NCBI GenBank assembly: GCA_965263375.1
Contig: OZ253669.1
Location: 3,162,001-3,226,000, forward strand
Reading direction: 5' to 3'
DNA length: 64,000 nucleotides
Origin: JAJFFW01 sp965263375
GTDB lineage: Bacteria > Pseudomonadota > Alphaproteobacteria > Caulobacterales > Parvularculaceae
The translations under genes were made by a program, and so were the position numbers. This document shows, piece by piece, positions 34,521 to 42,562 of the stretch; position 1 is the first letter of the stretch, and every line of letters begins with the position of its first letter. The notes below the pieces were generated by a model. That model was not told where the DNA came from. It ran no database searches and worked only from the letters and a program-made list of their open reading frames with translations.

Positions 34521-36520
34521 GACGCAGCCTCCCGTTTGATTTCAGGGTCATTACGGCGATCACTCTTATTGCTAGAGGCTTGTTCTTTTGGCGCTTGCTC
34601 CGTCTTAGAACTCGCAACCGGTTTAAGTTTCTCAGCAGGCCCATGCTTTTTTGCTTTGGCATTGTGCGCAGGCGCTTTTTGTGGCGCAGCCTTAGTAGCG
34701 ACTTGAGGTTTTTTCGCGCCAGATTGCTTGTGAGCAACTTGGCGTTCGCTTTCTTTTTTATCGCCCGCCTCATTTCCAATCACTGTTAAGTCACCTTGTT
34801 TGCGGCGACGCTGGATTAGGGCGTTTAACACTTCATCACGCGGGCCATATAAATCCGTCGATCCGTTGCGCAGACATAAGATACGATCAACACACGAAAG
34901 AGCTGACGGGCGATGGGCCACCATAATAACCGCAGCGCCGTCATTTTTGGCCGCCTCAATCGCGGAGGCGAGCGCCGTCTCACCATCCTGGTCAAGGTTG
35001 GAATTTGGCTCATCCATAATCAATAATTTCGGATCGCCATAGAGCGCGCGCGCCAGGGCAAGACGTTGACGTTGCCCCGCCGATAAACGCGCGCCGCCTG
35101 GACCAATCTCTGTGTCATATCCATTTGGCAAACGCAGTATCATGTCATGAACGCCTGCGCGCATTGCCGCCTTGATAATTTTTTGCGGATCCCCTTCTGT
35201 TAACCGCGCAATATTCTCGCGCACAGTCCCAGAGAATAATTCCACCGATTGCGGAACATAACCGATATACCGACCGATATCTTCACTTAAACGCTGGTGC
35301 AAATCAGCGCCGTCAATTCGTACACTGCCCTGTGTTGGGCGCCAGACGCCGGAAATAACCCGGCACAAGGTGCTTTTCCCCGAAGCTGACGGACCTAAAA
35401 TGGCAAGCGCTTCCCCCGGTGTCACTTCAAACGAAACTCTCTTTAAAATCGGGGATGCGCTGTCTTGGGGGGCGAACGTAATATCTTCAACCGTCAGCTC
35501 GCCCGTCGGCGCCGGCAACTCCATTGGATTGGGGTTTTCAGCGTAAACTTTCAAAAGCATCAATAATCTTTGGTGCGCGTCACGCGCAGCAACAAATTGC
35601 TTCCAAACGCCAATAGCATTTTCAATTGGTGCTAACGCGCGCCCCAAAAGAATAGAACCAGCGATCATCGCGCCGCCGCTTAGCTTGCCGTCCAGCACAA
35701 GAAGCGCACCAGCGCCCAACATAACCATTTGAACCGTCATGCGCAGCGCTTTTGTGGCGCCTGAAACCATGGCCCCTAACTCTTCCCCCTGCGCTGTTTT
35801 CGTTAGTGCGCTTTTGTTTTGGCTTCGGAACCGCCCAAGAACAGCAGGGGCCATGCCCATGGCATGGATAGCCTCAGCATTTCGTAACGATACTTCCACA
35901 ACATCATGGGCCCCGGCCTGGGCCCCGGCGCCTTCTTTCAAAGACTGACGGGTCAACCGCTCATTAAAGACCGCAAGGACAAGAATTAAAGCCGCCGCAA
36001 TAACCGTCACTAGCCCAAGGGTCCAATGCATCGCAAAAATCGCTAGCAGAAAAATCGGCGTCCAAGGGGCGTCAAACAGCGATTTTACCCCTTGCCCCGA
36101 TACGAAATTTTGAACAATTGATAGATCCCGCAGTGGGTTTGCGCCAACGGATTGGCCCACAAGGGTGCTTTTCAAGCTCGCTTTAGCGACATCTTCGCTG
36201 ATATTTTCGTGGAACCAGGCGCTTATGCGCGTCAATAGACGCGATCGCAAAGTATCCAAAAACCCAAGAACGCCAACACAGGACACGGCGATCAAGAATA
36301 ACAGCAACAAAGTCGCCCGTTCCCCACTGCCCAGCACGCGGTCATAGATCTGCATCATGTAAAGGGGCGAGGCGAGATACAAAAGGTTGAGAAGAAAACT
36401 AAACACTAAAATAGCGCCAAAGGCCCAACCGGCTTCTTTTAATTTAGCCGCGATTGGCCCTTCTTGCGCTTGTTCTGCGCTGCGTTTTATCGTTCCCCAA
36501 AAATCAGTTTTTTGCATCAT
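34517..36520 (-). CDS. Type I secretion ABC permease/ATPase (PrtD-type) with basic C-terminal tail
   Basis: A 667-residue inner-membrane export ATPase. Six helices lie in about residues 30-310 (FGAILVFSFLLNLLYLASPLYMMQIYDRVLGS marks the PrtD type), then the ATPase domain (about 345-570) with Walker A GPSASGKST, signature LSAGQRQRLALARAL, Walker B LLIMDEP and the switch His in MVAHRP. A Lys/Ala-rich tail of about 95 residues (about 573-667; KPVASSKTEQ-like, KKPQVATKAAPQKAP) is absent from typical PrtD proteins, which end near 570-590. HlyD follows with a four-base overlap. No RTX-type substrate is visible nearby. Confidence 0.95.
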   Translation of the reverse strand: MMQKTDFWGTIKRSAEQAQEGPIAAKLKEAGWAFGAILVFSFLLNLLYLASPLYMMQIYDRVLGSGERATLLLLFLIAVSCVGVLGFLDTLRSRLLTRISAWFHENISEDVAKASLKSTLVGQSVGANPLRDLSIVQNFVSGQGVKSLFDAPWTPIFLLAIFAMHWTLGLVTVIAAALILVLAVFNERLTRQSLKEGAGAQAGAHDVVEVSLRNAEAIHAMGMAPAVLGRFRSQNKSALTKTAQGEELGAMVSGATKALRMTVQMVMLGAGALLVLDGKLSGGAMIAGSILLGRALAPIENAIGVWKQFVAARDAHQRLLMLLKVYAENPNPMELPAPTGELTVEDITFAPQDSASPILKRVSFEVTPGEALAILGPSASGKSTLCRVISGVWRPTQGSVRIDGADLHQRLSEDIGRYIGYVPQSVELFSGTVRENIARLTEGDPQKIIKAAMRAGVHDMILRLPNGYDTEIGPGGARLSAGQRQRLALARALYGDPKLLIMDEPNSNLDQDGETALASAIEAAKNDGAAVIMVAHRPSALSCVDRILCLRNGSTDLYGPRDEVLNALIQRRRKQGDLTVIGNEAGDKKESERQVAHKQSGAKKPQVATKAAPQKAPAHNAKAKKHGPAEKLKPVASSKTEQAPKEQASSNKSDRRNDPEIKREAAS

Positions 36521-36877
36521 CGTTAATACTTTTCCGATTCGCTGGTTTCACCGATGTTTTCCCTTATCGGCGCCAGCAATCGCCGCGACAGCGCTAAGGG
36601 GCGCCAATCATTGAGCGACAAAGGCCTATCCTTACGTCAAGGCTAGTTAAGTCATTCAAGCTCTTAGGATTTCTTGAAGATCCCCATAGAAACATATGAA
36701 TTGCTGCGACGCAGCATGGGCGTTAAGTTCGTAGCACATTACCCATCTTCAAGCAGTAATGATTATAAATTCTCTTCATTTTGCCGCACGTTAAGTGTTT
36801 TTAATGCGCAAAGCGAGAACGACAAGTTCCGAAACAACAATGAATGTTTCGATATCAGTACAAAATAAAAGTCATGA

Positions 36878-36896
36878 CCTCCACCCAAGGTGGCGG
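36878..36896 (+). repeat. Dispersed short palindrome (CCTCCACC type), copy 1
   Basis: CCTCCACC (36878-36885), a CAA loop and GGTGGCGG (36889-36896), followed by TTTTTGA. The same pattern, CCTCCACCnAAGGTGGnGG then TTTGA, recurs at 62422-62440, and in degenerate form at 62107-62125. All lie at intergenic ends and the T-run suggests possible terminator use, but the shared flanks fit a small dispersed repeat. Confidence 0.6.
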
Positions 36897-36908
36897 TTTT
36901 TGAATGAA

Positions 36909-36944
36909 TAAAAAAAAAGCAGACGCCAATTACTGGCGTCTGCA
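36909..36944 (-). terminator. Intrinsic terminator of the small secreted protein gene
   Basis: On the minus strand a perfect 10-bp GC-rich stem (GCAGACGCCA, 36919-36928, with TGGCGTCTGC, 36934-36943) with a five-base loop is followed by an eight-base U-run. This is a textbook rho-independent terminator 80 bases past the stop at 37024. Confidence 0.9.
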
Positions 36945-37023
36945 TTGTTAAGGATTTTAGTGGGCCGTTCGAATTTACGGCTAAAGAGCGCTTTTGCTGG
37001 CTGTCAAAAGCGCTGGGTTAAGC

Positions 37024-37380
37024 CTACAGCTTTGTAAAGCGCCGTAAATCACCCTTCAAAGCAACGGGATCGCCGCCAACGAATATGACTGTGTAGGGTA
37101 CAAAACCGCCTATACCCCCATTTTGGAGTTTAGCACGGACACTAATATCCACCGCCCATGCTGGCAAACCCTGATATCCGGCAATATCGGCATAGACTTT
37201 ATAAGGCGAACTCTGGAAGCGGTATTTCGCAGCGCGCGGGTTCACGAGCCTCGAATTTACATACTCTACTACTGCTTGTTCATAGGCCGCTGGCACTGGC
37301 CCAAAATCAGCAGCCGTCACGCTCGCAAAAAATGCGACGAGAGCGGCAGCGCCAACCATGATAGTTTTTATCATTTTCAT
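37024..37380 (-). CDS. Small secreted protein of unknown function
   Basis: A 118-residue exported protein with a signal peptide (MKMIKTIMVGAAALVAFFASVTA, cleaved near residue 23). The mature part is small and mixed alpha/beta: VPAAYEQAVVEYVNSRLVNPRAAKYRFQS, YKVYADIAGYQGLPAWAVDISVRAK and a final VALKGDLRRFTKL. I do not recognise the family; similar small periplasmic proteins occur in alphaproteobacteria. The frame can be read from 37413, but ATG 37380 has an AAGGA ribosome site seven bases upstream and starts the signal. Its 5' region holds the phased repeats described at 37415-37558, so its expression may be strongly regulated. Confidence 0.72.
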   Translation of the reverse strand: MKMIKTIMVGAAALVAFFASVTAADFGPVPAAYEQAVVEYVNSRLVNPRAAKYRFQSSPYKVYADIAGYQGLPAWAVDISVRAKLQNGGIGGFVPYTVIFVGGDPVALKGDLRRFTKL

Positions 37381-37414
37381 TTGTTTTTCCTTTCTCAAGG
37401 TGGCGTCAGACATT

Positions 37415-37558
37415 TGTGACGTTCATGGCGTCATCACACAAATTCAGTGATAAAACCCAAACTGTCACATAACTGTGATATATGTCATTAAACTGTCACA
37501 TTGAAATCGTCAAGACAAATGCGCAATTTGTGCGCAAATTAAGCGCATTATGTGCGCA
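37415..37558. promoter_or_regulatory. Block of helically phased short repeats
   Basis: Two groups of short repeats lie between the small secreted gene (minus) and the MotA-like gene (plus). Group A has TGTSA at 37463, 37474, 37483 and 37494, the spacing being 11, 9 and 11 bases; the 10-mer ACTGTCACAT is repeated exactly at 37461 and 37492. Group B is four GCGCA cores at 37521, 37532, 37543 and 37554, spaced exactly 11 bases apart and flanked by A/T (TGTGCGCA twice). TGTGA at 37415 with TCACA at 37434 form an outer pair. Such periodic direct repeats normally mark cooperative regulator binding on one face of the helix. Confidence 0.6.
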
Positions 37559-37808
37559 TTATTATTTCCCCTCCAAAATAATCCTTATTGATACCGGCGC
37601 ACGCCAGGGGCAACCTGATCGCTATTAATCTGTTGCCAACAACTGGATTGAAGGATTCTTCACCAGACCTCTTTGCGATGAGCCATAAAGTGACATAATG
37701 TTTTCGTATAAGAGGATTAGAGGAAACAAAGGCTGAAAGTTCTAAGGCTGCGCAAACAGCACCTTCTGAACGACGGCCCGCATCTGGGGCGATAAAAGAG
37801 GGGTCAGC
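37559..37808. other. Leader region of the MotA-like operon
   Basis: About 250 bases after the phased repeats up to the MotA-like start. GAGGGG six bases before the ATG is the ribosome site. Nothing else stands out; no coding frame of note is present on either strand. Confidence 0.5.
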
Positions 37809-38777
37809 ATGGCGCGATCATTAGAACGGGCGGTAAAATTCGTTCGGCCAGGACGATATATTTTTAACATGCTGCTCTTTTTGTTAGCGGTAGCAGCGGT
37901 CGCCTATTATCTGTCCCCTTTAAGCCCGCAGCCCACCAATGTTTTGGTCGATGCCTTTAACGCTAATGTCGCGTTAAACGGATTGATCCTTGGCGTTTTA
38001 TTTGTCGGAATTATTTACAACCTGCGCCAAGCTGGCGTGATCTCCCCAGCGGTTCGTTGGATGGAGGCGTTTCGCGAAACGGTCGATCCGCGCCGCGCAC
38101 GCTTACCGCGGGCGCCGATTTTGATTTCCGCCATCGCGCGAATTCTTCTTGACGCCGATGAAAGAGGCGGCCGCCTAACCCCAGTCGCCGCAAGATCCAT
38201 CCTTGACTCAATCGGCACACGTATTGATGAAGGACGGGAGATGGGCCGCTATATCGGCAACCTTCTTGTATTCCTTGGCCTTCTTGGCACCTTCTGGGGC
38301 CTTTTAGAGACTGTTAACGCCGTAGCCGCAACAATTGCAGGGCTGGCGAACACCACAGGCGCCGCAGAAGACGCCGTGCAACAACTCATCACCAATCTAC
38401 GTGAGCCGCTAAGCGGCATGGGGACTGCATTTTCATCATCCCTATTTGGCCTTGGCGGCAGCTTGATTGTTGGCTTTTTGGACCTCCAAGCAGGACAAGC
38501 ACAAAATCGCTTCTACACTGATCTTGAAGATTGGCTGGCTGGCATGACAGAAGCCGCGACAACCAATAACAGCGGTGCAAAGACCAATATGGCCGGTGAA
38601 GACATTGCCCAGGAAGAGGTCGGCAACCTTCTCCATGCTGTACGCAACCTTGAAGCGGCGCTTGCGCAAAACACAGACAAACAAATGCAGGCGCAAGCCG
38701 ATCAGGCGGTTGGGCTGCGCGATGAGATCCGCGCCCTAAACCGAACCCTGATCCGCGTCGGCGGCGGCGAGGAGTAG
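37809..38777 (+). CDS. MotA/TolQ/ExbB-type proton-channel protein
   Basis: A 322-residue inner-membrane protein. Helices appear at about residues 18-36 (ILNMLLFLLAVAAVAYYL-type), 52-72 (ALNGLILGVLFVGIIYNL), 155-175 (YIGNLLVFLGLLGTFWGLLETV, the MotA/ExbB helix with GLLGTFWGL) and 205-228 (MGTAFSSSLFGLGGSLIVGFL), followed by a charged cytoplasmic tail. The TFWG and AFxxSLFGLxG patterns are the family signature. The partner OmpA-like gene follows after 5 bases. This pair is widespread in alphaproteobacteria and couples proton flow to envelope work; it is not the flagellar motor, whose genes are absent here. Confidence 0.9.
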   Translation: MARSLERAVKFVRPGRYIFNMLLFLLAVAAVAYYLSPLSPQPTNVLVDAFNANVALNGLILGVLFVGIIYNLRQAGVISPAVRWMEAFRETVDPRRARLPRAPILISAIARILLDADERGGRLTPVAARSILDSIGTRIDEGREMGRYIGNLLVFLGLLGTFWGLLETVNAVAATIAGLANTTGAAEDAVQQLITNLREPLSGMGTAFSSSLFGLGGSLIVGFLDLQAGQAQNRFYTDLEDWLAGMTEAATTNNSGAKTNMAGEDIAQEEVGNLLHAVRNLEAALAQNTDKQMQAQADQAVGLRDEIRALNRTLIRVGGGEE

Positions 38778-38782
38778 ACCCA

Positions 38783-39850
38783 GTGCCCCGTCGTAAGGCT
38801 CGCGCTGACGCCAATATCTGGCCCGGCTTTGTGGATGGCCTCTCCACATTGCTTCTTGTGCTGATGTTTGTATTGTCGATCTTTGTGGTCGCACAGTTCT
38901 ATCTCGGCGAAAAACTCACATCTGTTAAAGACGAGCTTGCGTTCAAAGATAGTGAGCTTGCAAAACTGACCGCCCGCATGAACAGCCTTGCCGAACAGCT
39001 TGGCCTGGCGCAGTCGGAAAAAGCAGCGCTTGAGCAGCAAGTACTCGCTCTTCAAGATACGATTACGCAAAAAGATACTGAGCTTGCAACCCTTGCCGCC
39101 GCCCTTGCGACGAGCCAGGCGGCGGTCGCCGCCTCCGCCGAAGAATTAGAAGCGGAAAAAGCACTCAGTGAAGATCAAAAGAGCCAAATCGCTACGCTTA
39201 ACGCGCAACTTGCAGCGCTTCGCAAACAATTAGCGAGCCTTCAAGAAGCGTTAGACGCAGCGGAAGCAAAAGACAAAGAACAACAAACACAAATTAAAAA
39301 TCTATCGCAACGCCTAAACGCAGCGCTTGCCCGCAAAGTGCAAGAGCTTCAAGAAGTCCGCTCACGGTTCTTTGAAGAAATGCGCGAAGCGCTTAAAAAT
39401 CTTCAAGGCGTCACAGTGGATGGCGACCGCTTTTCGATCGGCGGCGATGCGCTTTTTGCGCCATGCGATGCGTCGATCTCTTTGGCTGGCCGTCAGGCGC
39501 TAGACAAAGTCGCCGTCGGGGTTCTTGAAATTGACCGTCGCATCAAGGCGCAGATCGCTGGCCGCGAGAATGAGCAAAGCACGCAGGCCGTACAAAACTG
39601 GGTCGTACGCGTCGACGGCCATGCCGACAATACGCCGCTGGGCCCCGCATGCGCAGCTAAGTATACAGACAATAAGGGTTTGTCGACAGCCCGCGCCCTT
39701 TCCGTGACACGCTATTTGGAAAGCAAGGGCGTTCCCTCTCGCCGCCTTGTGGCGACGGGGCTCGGCTCAGACTACCCTCTGGTTGCTGGCTCTGGCGCAG
39801 CAGCGCTTGCTCAAAACCGACGGATTGAGTTTAAACTGACGGAACGCTAA
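38783..39850 (+). CDS. OmpA/MotB-like peptidoglycan-binding partner
   Basis: A 355-residue protein starting at GTG. One N-terminal helix carries the key acidic residue: WPGFVDGLSTLLLVLMFVLSIF with Asp18, equivalent to the MotB proton-site Asp. A long coiled coil (about residues 48-205, QSEKAALEQQVLALQDT and ASLQEALDAAEAKDKEQQ) is followed by an OmpA-like peptidoglycan-binding domain (about 225-355; DGHADNTPLGPACA, STARALSVTRYLESKGV, RLVATGLGSDYPL, AQNRRIEFKL). With the preceding gene it should form an ion-driven complex tied to the cell wall. The gene ends in a hairpin (39837-39862). Confidence 0.92.
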   Translation: MPRRKARADANIWPGFVDGLSTLLLVLMFVLSIFVVAQFYLGEKLTSVKDELAFKDSELAKLTARMNSLAEQLGLAQSEKAALEQQVLALQDTITQKDTELATLAAALATSQAAVAASAEELEAEKALSEDQKSQIATLNAQLAALRKQLASLQEALDAAEAKDKEQQTQIKNLSQRLNAALARKVQELQEVRSRFFEEMREALKNLQGVTVDGDRFSIGGDALFAPCDASISLAGRQALDKVAVGVLEIDRRIKAQIAGRENEQSTQAVQNWVVRVDGHADNTPLGPACAAKYTDNKGLSTARALSVTRYLESKGVPSRRLVATGLGSDYPLVAGSGAAALAQNRRIEFKLTER

Positions 39851-39862
39851 TTCGTTCCGTCA
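39837..39862. terminator. Hairpin at convergent gene ends
   Basis: TGACGGAACG (39837-39846) pairs perfectly with CGTTCCGTCA (39853-39862) around a six-base loop that contains the stop of the OmpA-like gene. It lies between two convergent genes. U-runs are missing, so it may act as a bidirectional transcript end or mRNA-protecting stem. Confidence 0.5.
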
Positions 39863-39889
39863 CAAAAATAGCAATAGCAAGAACTAGCT

Positions 39890-40306
39890 TTAGCCAAACA
39901 CAACCTGGTGCATAATCCGCCCAGGCGTGAACGCTAGTAATCCGGCGATGATCAGTCCGCCGATAAACATCCATTTGAAGTTCTGTGCGTGGATTTTAAA
40001 GTCACGCCCGCCCTTTAAGATGCGGCGTACCCCATTAACAAGACCAACAGCTGTAAGTACTGTAAGGATATGGATGGGGCTGAAGCGCGCCCAAAATGGA
40101 TCGCCCGGCGCCACAGGGTGTTGGATAAACACGGATGTAATTGTCACCAAACTCATCAACGCAACCCAAATGACGCCAAGAGTGCGATGGGGGAGTGTTC
40201 CTTTCGGAGCCGAAAACTGAATGACGCCTAAAAAGAAAGCGCCGATTGCCGATATCGCATGGACCTGAATATGCCACGACGCTGATAATAATGGGTCTAA
40301 GGACAT
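39890..40306 (-). CDS. DUF2306 membrane protein
   Basis: About 138 residues with four predicted helices and a conserved histidine set (SWHIQVHAISAIGAFFLGVIQF, GTLPHRTLGVIWVALM, FSPIHILTVLTAVGLVNGVRR, FKIHAQNFKWMFIGGLIIAGLLAFTPGRIMHQV), matching DUF2306. The histidines in helix 1, 2, 3 and 4 suggest haem or metal binding in the membrane, but this is inference. The track frame starts at GTG 40315; ATG 40306 is the likely start. It sits where SURF1 usually occurs next to the cox cluster. Confidence 0.8.
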   Translation of the reverse strand: MSLDPLLSASWHIQVHAISAIGAFFLGVIQFSAPKGTLPHRTLGVIWVALMSLVTITSVFIQHPVAPGDPFWARFSPIHILTVLTAVGLVNGVRRILKGGRDFKIHAQNFKWMFIGGLIIAGLLAFTPGRIMHQVVFG

Positions 40307-40388
40307 GTCCCCCACCTGGCCTTCTGGACTTTAAAATGAAGAGTAACCAGCAAATACGTAAGTTATAGCATCTTTACGCACTGGAAAA

Positions 40389-40772
40389 TTAATACTTCAA
40401 ACTGTCCTCAACCGGCCTACCTTCTTGCGCTTTATGCTGAAATTGCAGCGCGATCATGACCCCCTTTAAGGGACGCAGCATCGCAAAAATCATTGCGACA
40501 GCCCCCAAGGAGCTAATCAAAAAAGCCGCCCAGATCGGCGCGTACCAAGCGTAACGCGCGATAATCGCGAGAACCACGGCAAAAAATCCGACAATAAAAA
40601 TAACAAAAACGGCGGGCCCATCCCCTGAATCGGCCTTTGCGTAGTCCAGCCCACATACACTGCAGCTGTCTTGCAGGCCGAGATATCCCTTAAACAATTC
40701 ACCTTGCCCGCACCGTGGACACTTGCCAGCCATGCCAGTCGCATAGGGAGATAAAGGTGGATAATAACTCAT
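40389..40772 (-). CDS. DUF983 membrane protein with a zinc-ribbon-like N-terminus
   Basis: A 127-residue protein. The N-terminal half has four Cys in CPRCGQGELFKGYLGLQDSCSVC, a rubredoxin-like knuckle, and then ADSGDGPAVFVIFIVGFFAVVLAI and further helices. DUF983 proteins lie in alphaproteobacterial cox clusters next to ctaE. Their role in oxidase assembly is suspected, not proven. It is the last gene of the operon that begins with ctaC. Confidence 0.9.
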   Translation of the reverse strand: MSYYPPLSPYATGMAGKCPRCGQGELFKGYLGLQDSCSVCGLDYAKADSGDGPAVFVIFIVGFFAVVLAIIARYAWYAPIWAAFLISSLGAVAMIFAMLRPLKGVMIALQFQHKAQEGRPVEDSLKY

Positions 40773-40918
40773 AGCTTGAACCCCATATCAGCTTTCAAAA
40801 CGCATTTATCTGCGTCCCGTTTGAAATGGGGCTTTAAATAAATGCCGCAAGTTAAAGACGCTGCGTCAAATTCGTGACCAGCGCCTTACTTTCCTTAACG
40901 GCCTTCAACAGCTCGGGA

Positions 40919-41878
40919 CTAGGAAAGCAGTCCTTGGTTTCCAAGAACATAGACGGCCGCGAAAAGGAATAACCAAACGACGTCAACAAAGTGCCAATAC
41001 CAAGCCGCCGCCTCAAATCCAAAGTGACGCTCTGGCGTGAAATGGCCGCGCATCGCCCGGAACAAGCAAACCGTCAAGAAGATCGTGCCTATAATGACAT
41101 GCAAGCCGTGGAAGCCCGTCGCCATAAAGAATGTTGAACCATAAATGTCGCCGTCAACAAACTTGAACATGCCGCCAGCAATCGCTTCATAGTACTCAAC
41201 ACCCTGCAAGAAGGTGAAGAAAACGCCAAGGATGATGGTTACGGTAAGGCCTTGGATCAGGCCCTTTTGGTCACCATGTTGAACAGCGTGGTGCGCCCAT
41301 GTCACTGTCGTTCCGGACAGCAACAAGACCAGCGTATTTATTAACGGAAGGCCCCAAGCGCTAAGCGGTGTAACCGTTGGTGGCGGGAAAACGCCGCCGC
41401 TCATTTGCTGGCGACCATCATTACCCAAGAAAGCAGGGTCCCCATTAAGATTTGTCATTTGGGTGCCGTCACCGAGAATAATCTCCGCGCCGCCGCCAGG
41501 GAATAAAGCTGCGCCAAAGAAGGCCCAGAACCATGCGGCGAAGAACATGACCTCAGAAGCGATGAACAACACCATGCCATAGCGCAGGCCAAGACGGATG
41601 ATTGTCTTAGTGTTCTCGCCCTTCAGGCTTTCAGTGATGACATCGCGCCACCATGCGGCCGCGGTAAAAAGTACGCCGCCAAGACCAGCTGCGAAAAGCC
41701 ACCAGCCTTTAAGGCCTTCGCCGTCGCCGCCGCCCAATAAAAGGCCACTTTCACCAGGACCAGACCGCATCCAAGCAACCGCGCCCACCATCATCAGTGT
41801 CGCCGAGAGAGAGCCAAGTAAAGGCCAAGGCGATGGGTTGACTAAGTGGTAATCGTGTTTGACTTCAGCGCCGGCCAT
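40919..41878 (-). CDS. ctaE: Cytochrome c oxidase subunit III
   Basis: A 319-residue seven-helix subunit of the aa3 oxidase. The family signature is clear: HDYHLVNPSPWPLLGSL, RYGMVLFIASEVMFFAAWFWAFF, PLINTLVLLLSGTTVTWAHHA, LGVFFTFLQGVEYYEA, GFHGLHVIIGTIFLTVCLFR and AAAWYWHFVDVVWLFLFAAVYV. The conserved Glu of helix 3 (SEVMF) is present. Slightly long because of an insertion in the loop after helix 1 (GPGESGLLLGGGDGEGLK). It follows ctaG and precedes the DUF983 gene. Confidence 0.97.
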   Translation of the reverse strand: MAGAEVKHDYHLVNPSPWPLLGSLSATLMMVGAVAWMRSGPGESGLLLGGGDGEGLKGWWLFAAGLGGVLFTAAAWWRDVITESLKGENTKTIIRLGLRYGMVLFIASEVMFFAAWFWAFFGAALFPGGGAEIILGDGTQMTNLNGDPAFLGNDGRQQMSGGVFPPPTVTPLSAWGLPLINTLVLLLSGTTVTWAHHAVQHGDQKGLIQGLTVTIILGVFFTFLQGVEYYEAIAGGMFKFVDGDIYGSTFFMATGFHGLHVIIGTIFLTVCLFRAMRGHFTPERHFGFEAAAWYWHFVDVVWLFLFAAVYVLGNQGLLS

Positions 41879-41967
41879 GGGCCATCTCCGTCTTTATTAT
41901 ATTCTAGAGGTTTCCTATAGGCTGCGCGCCGCCATTCGCCAAGGGAAGGATAGCCGCAGGCCGCGCG

Positions 41968-42546
41968 CTATTCAGCCGCAGCAAGACGGTCATCTTCCTC
42001 ATCGTCCCAGCGGAAGAAAGTATAGGACAAAGTGATGGTTTCAACCTCGTCCATATTTTTGTCCTTCGCCATTGCAGGGTCGACAAAATAAGAGACAGGC
42101 ATGGAAACTTTTTGCCCCGCCCCAAGCTGCTGCTCGGTAAAGCAAAAGCAGTCTATCTTTTTAAAATATTTGCCCGCTTTCGCTGGCGAAACATTATACG
42201 TCGCGCGTCCAGAAATTGGTTTTCGCGCCAAATTTTCCGCCTCATAAAACGCCAGGCCAGACTCGCCGAGATTGATGGTCTGCGAGACTTGCTCCGGCTT
42301 AAACTCCCAAGGCAAGTTGCCGTTCATGCTTGCGTCAAAACGAATGGTGATTTTACGGTCGATGGTGGCGGTTGGCGCTGCGTCTGCGACCCCTGTCGTG
42401 CCGCCCCACCCGGTTACCTGGCAAAAGGCGCGATAGGCGGGCACAGCAGCAAAAGATAAGCCCACCATGAAAACAACGGCAAAAACCACGCTTGCAGCGG
42501 TTTTTCGCACTTTCTCTTGATGGGTGTTTTGAGGCTCTTTTTTCAT
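41968..42546 (-). CDS. ctaG: Cytochrome c oxidase copper chaperone CtaG/Cox11
   Basis: Inserts CuB into subunit I. About 192 residues with one membrane helix (TAASVVFAVVFMVGLSFAAVPAYRAFCQVTGWGGT) and a periplasmic beta domain whose copper motif CFCF is visible in KIDCFCFTEQ. Conserved NYNVSP-like, YFVDPAM and TLSYTFF segments follow. The frame may start at TTG 42594, but ATG 42546 removes the overlap with the CoxF-like gene and gives the usual length. It belongs to the oxidase operon. Confidence 0.96.
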   Translation of the reverse strand: MKKEPQNTHQEKVRKTAASVVFAVVFMVGLSFAAVPAYRAFCQVTGWGGTTGVADAAPTATIDRKITIRFDASMNGNLPWEFKPEQVSQTINLGESGLAFYEAENLARKPISGRATYNVSPAKAGKYFKKIDCFCFTEQQLGAGQKVSMPVSYFVDPAMAKDKNMDEVETITLSYTFFRWDDEEDDRLAAAE

Positions 42547-42562
42547 TTGGGGCGCAAAACCT

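Larger units (their letters stand above)
36521..37023. other. Intergenic region without a gene
   Basis: 503 bases between the type I secretion ABC gene start and the small secreted protein stop. The frame at 36674-36868 on the plus strand has no ribosome site, no start of note and no recognisable pattern. The region carries the dispersed CCTCCACC hairpin at 36878-36896 and the intrinsic terminator at 36909-36944 (both listed). The ABC promoter must lie in the first part. Confidence 0.5.

Noticed and set aside
36674..36868. 64-codon plus-strand frame in the gap next to the type I secretion genes
   Set aside because: No ribosome site, no composition or motif typical of a protein, and the region is AT-rich non-coding sequence.
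37809..39850. Zorya-like defence system
   Set aside because: The MotA-like protein lacks the long cytoplasmic tail of ZorA and no ZorC, ZorD or nuclease gene is adjacent.
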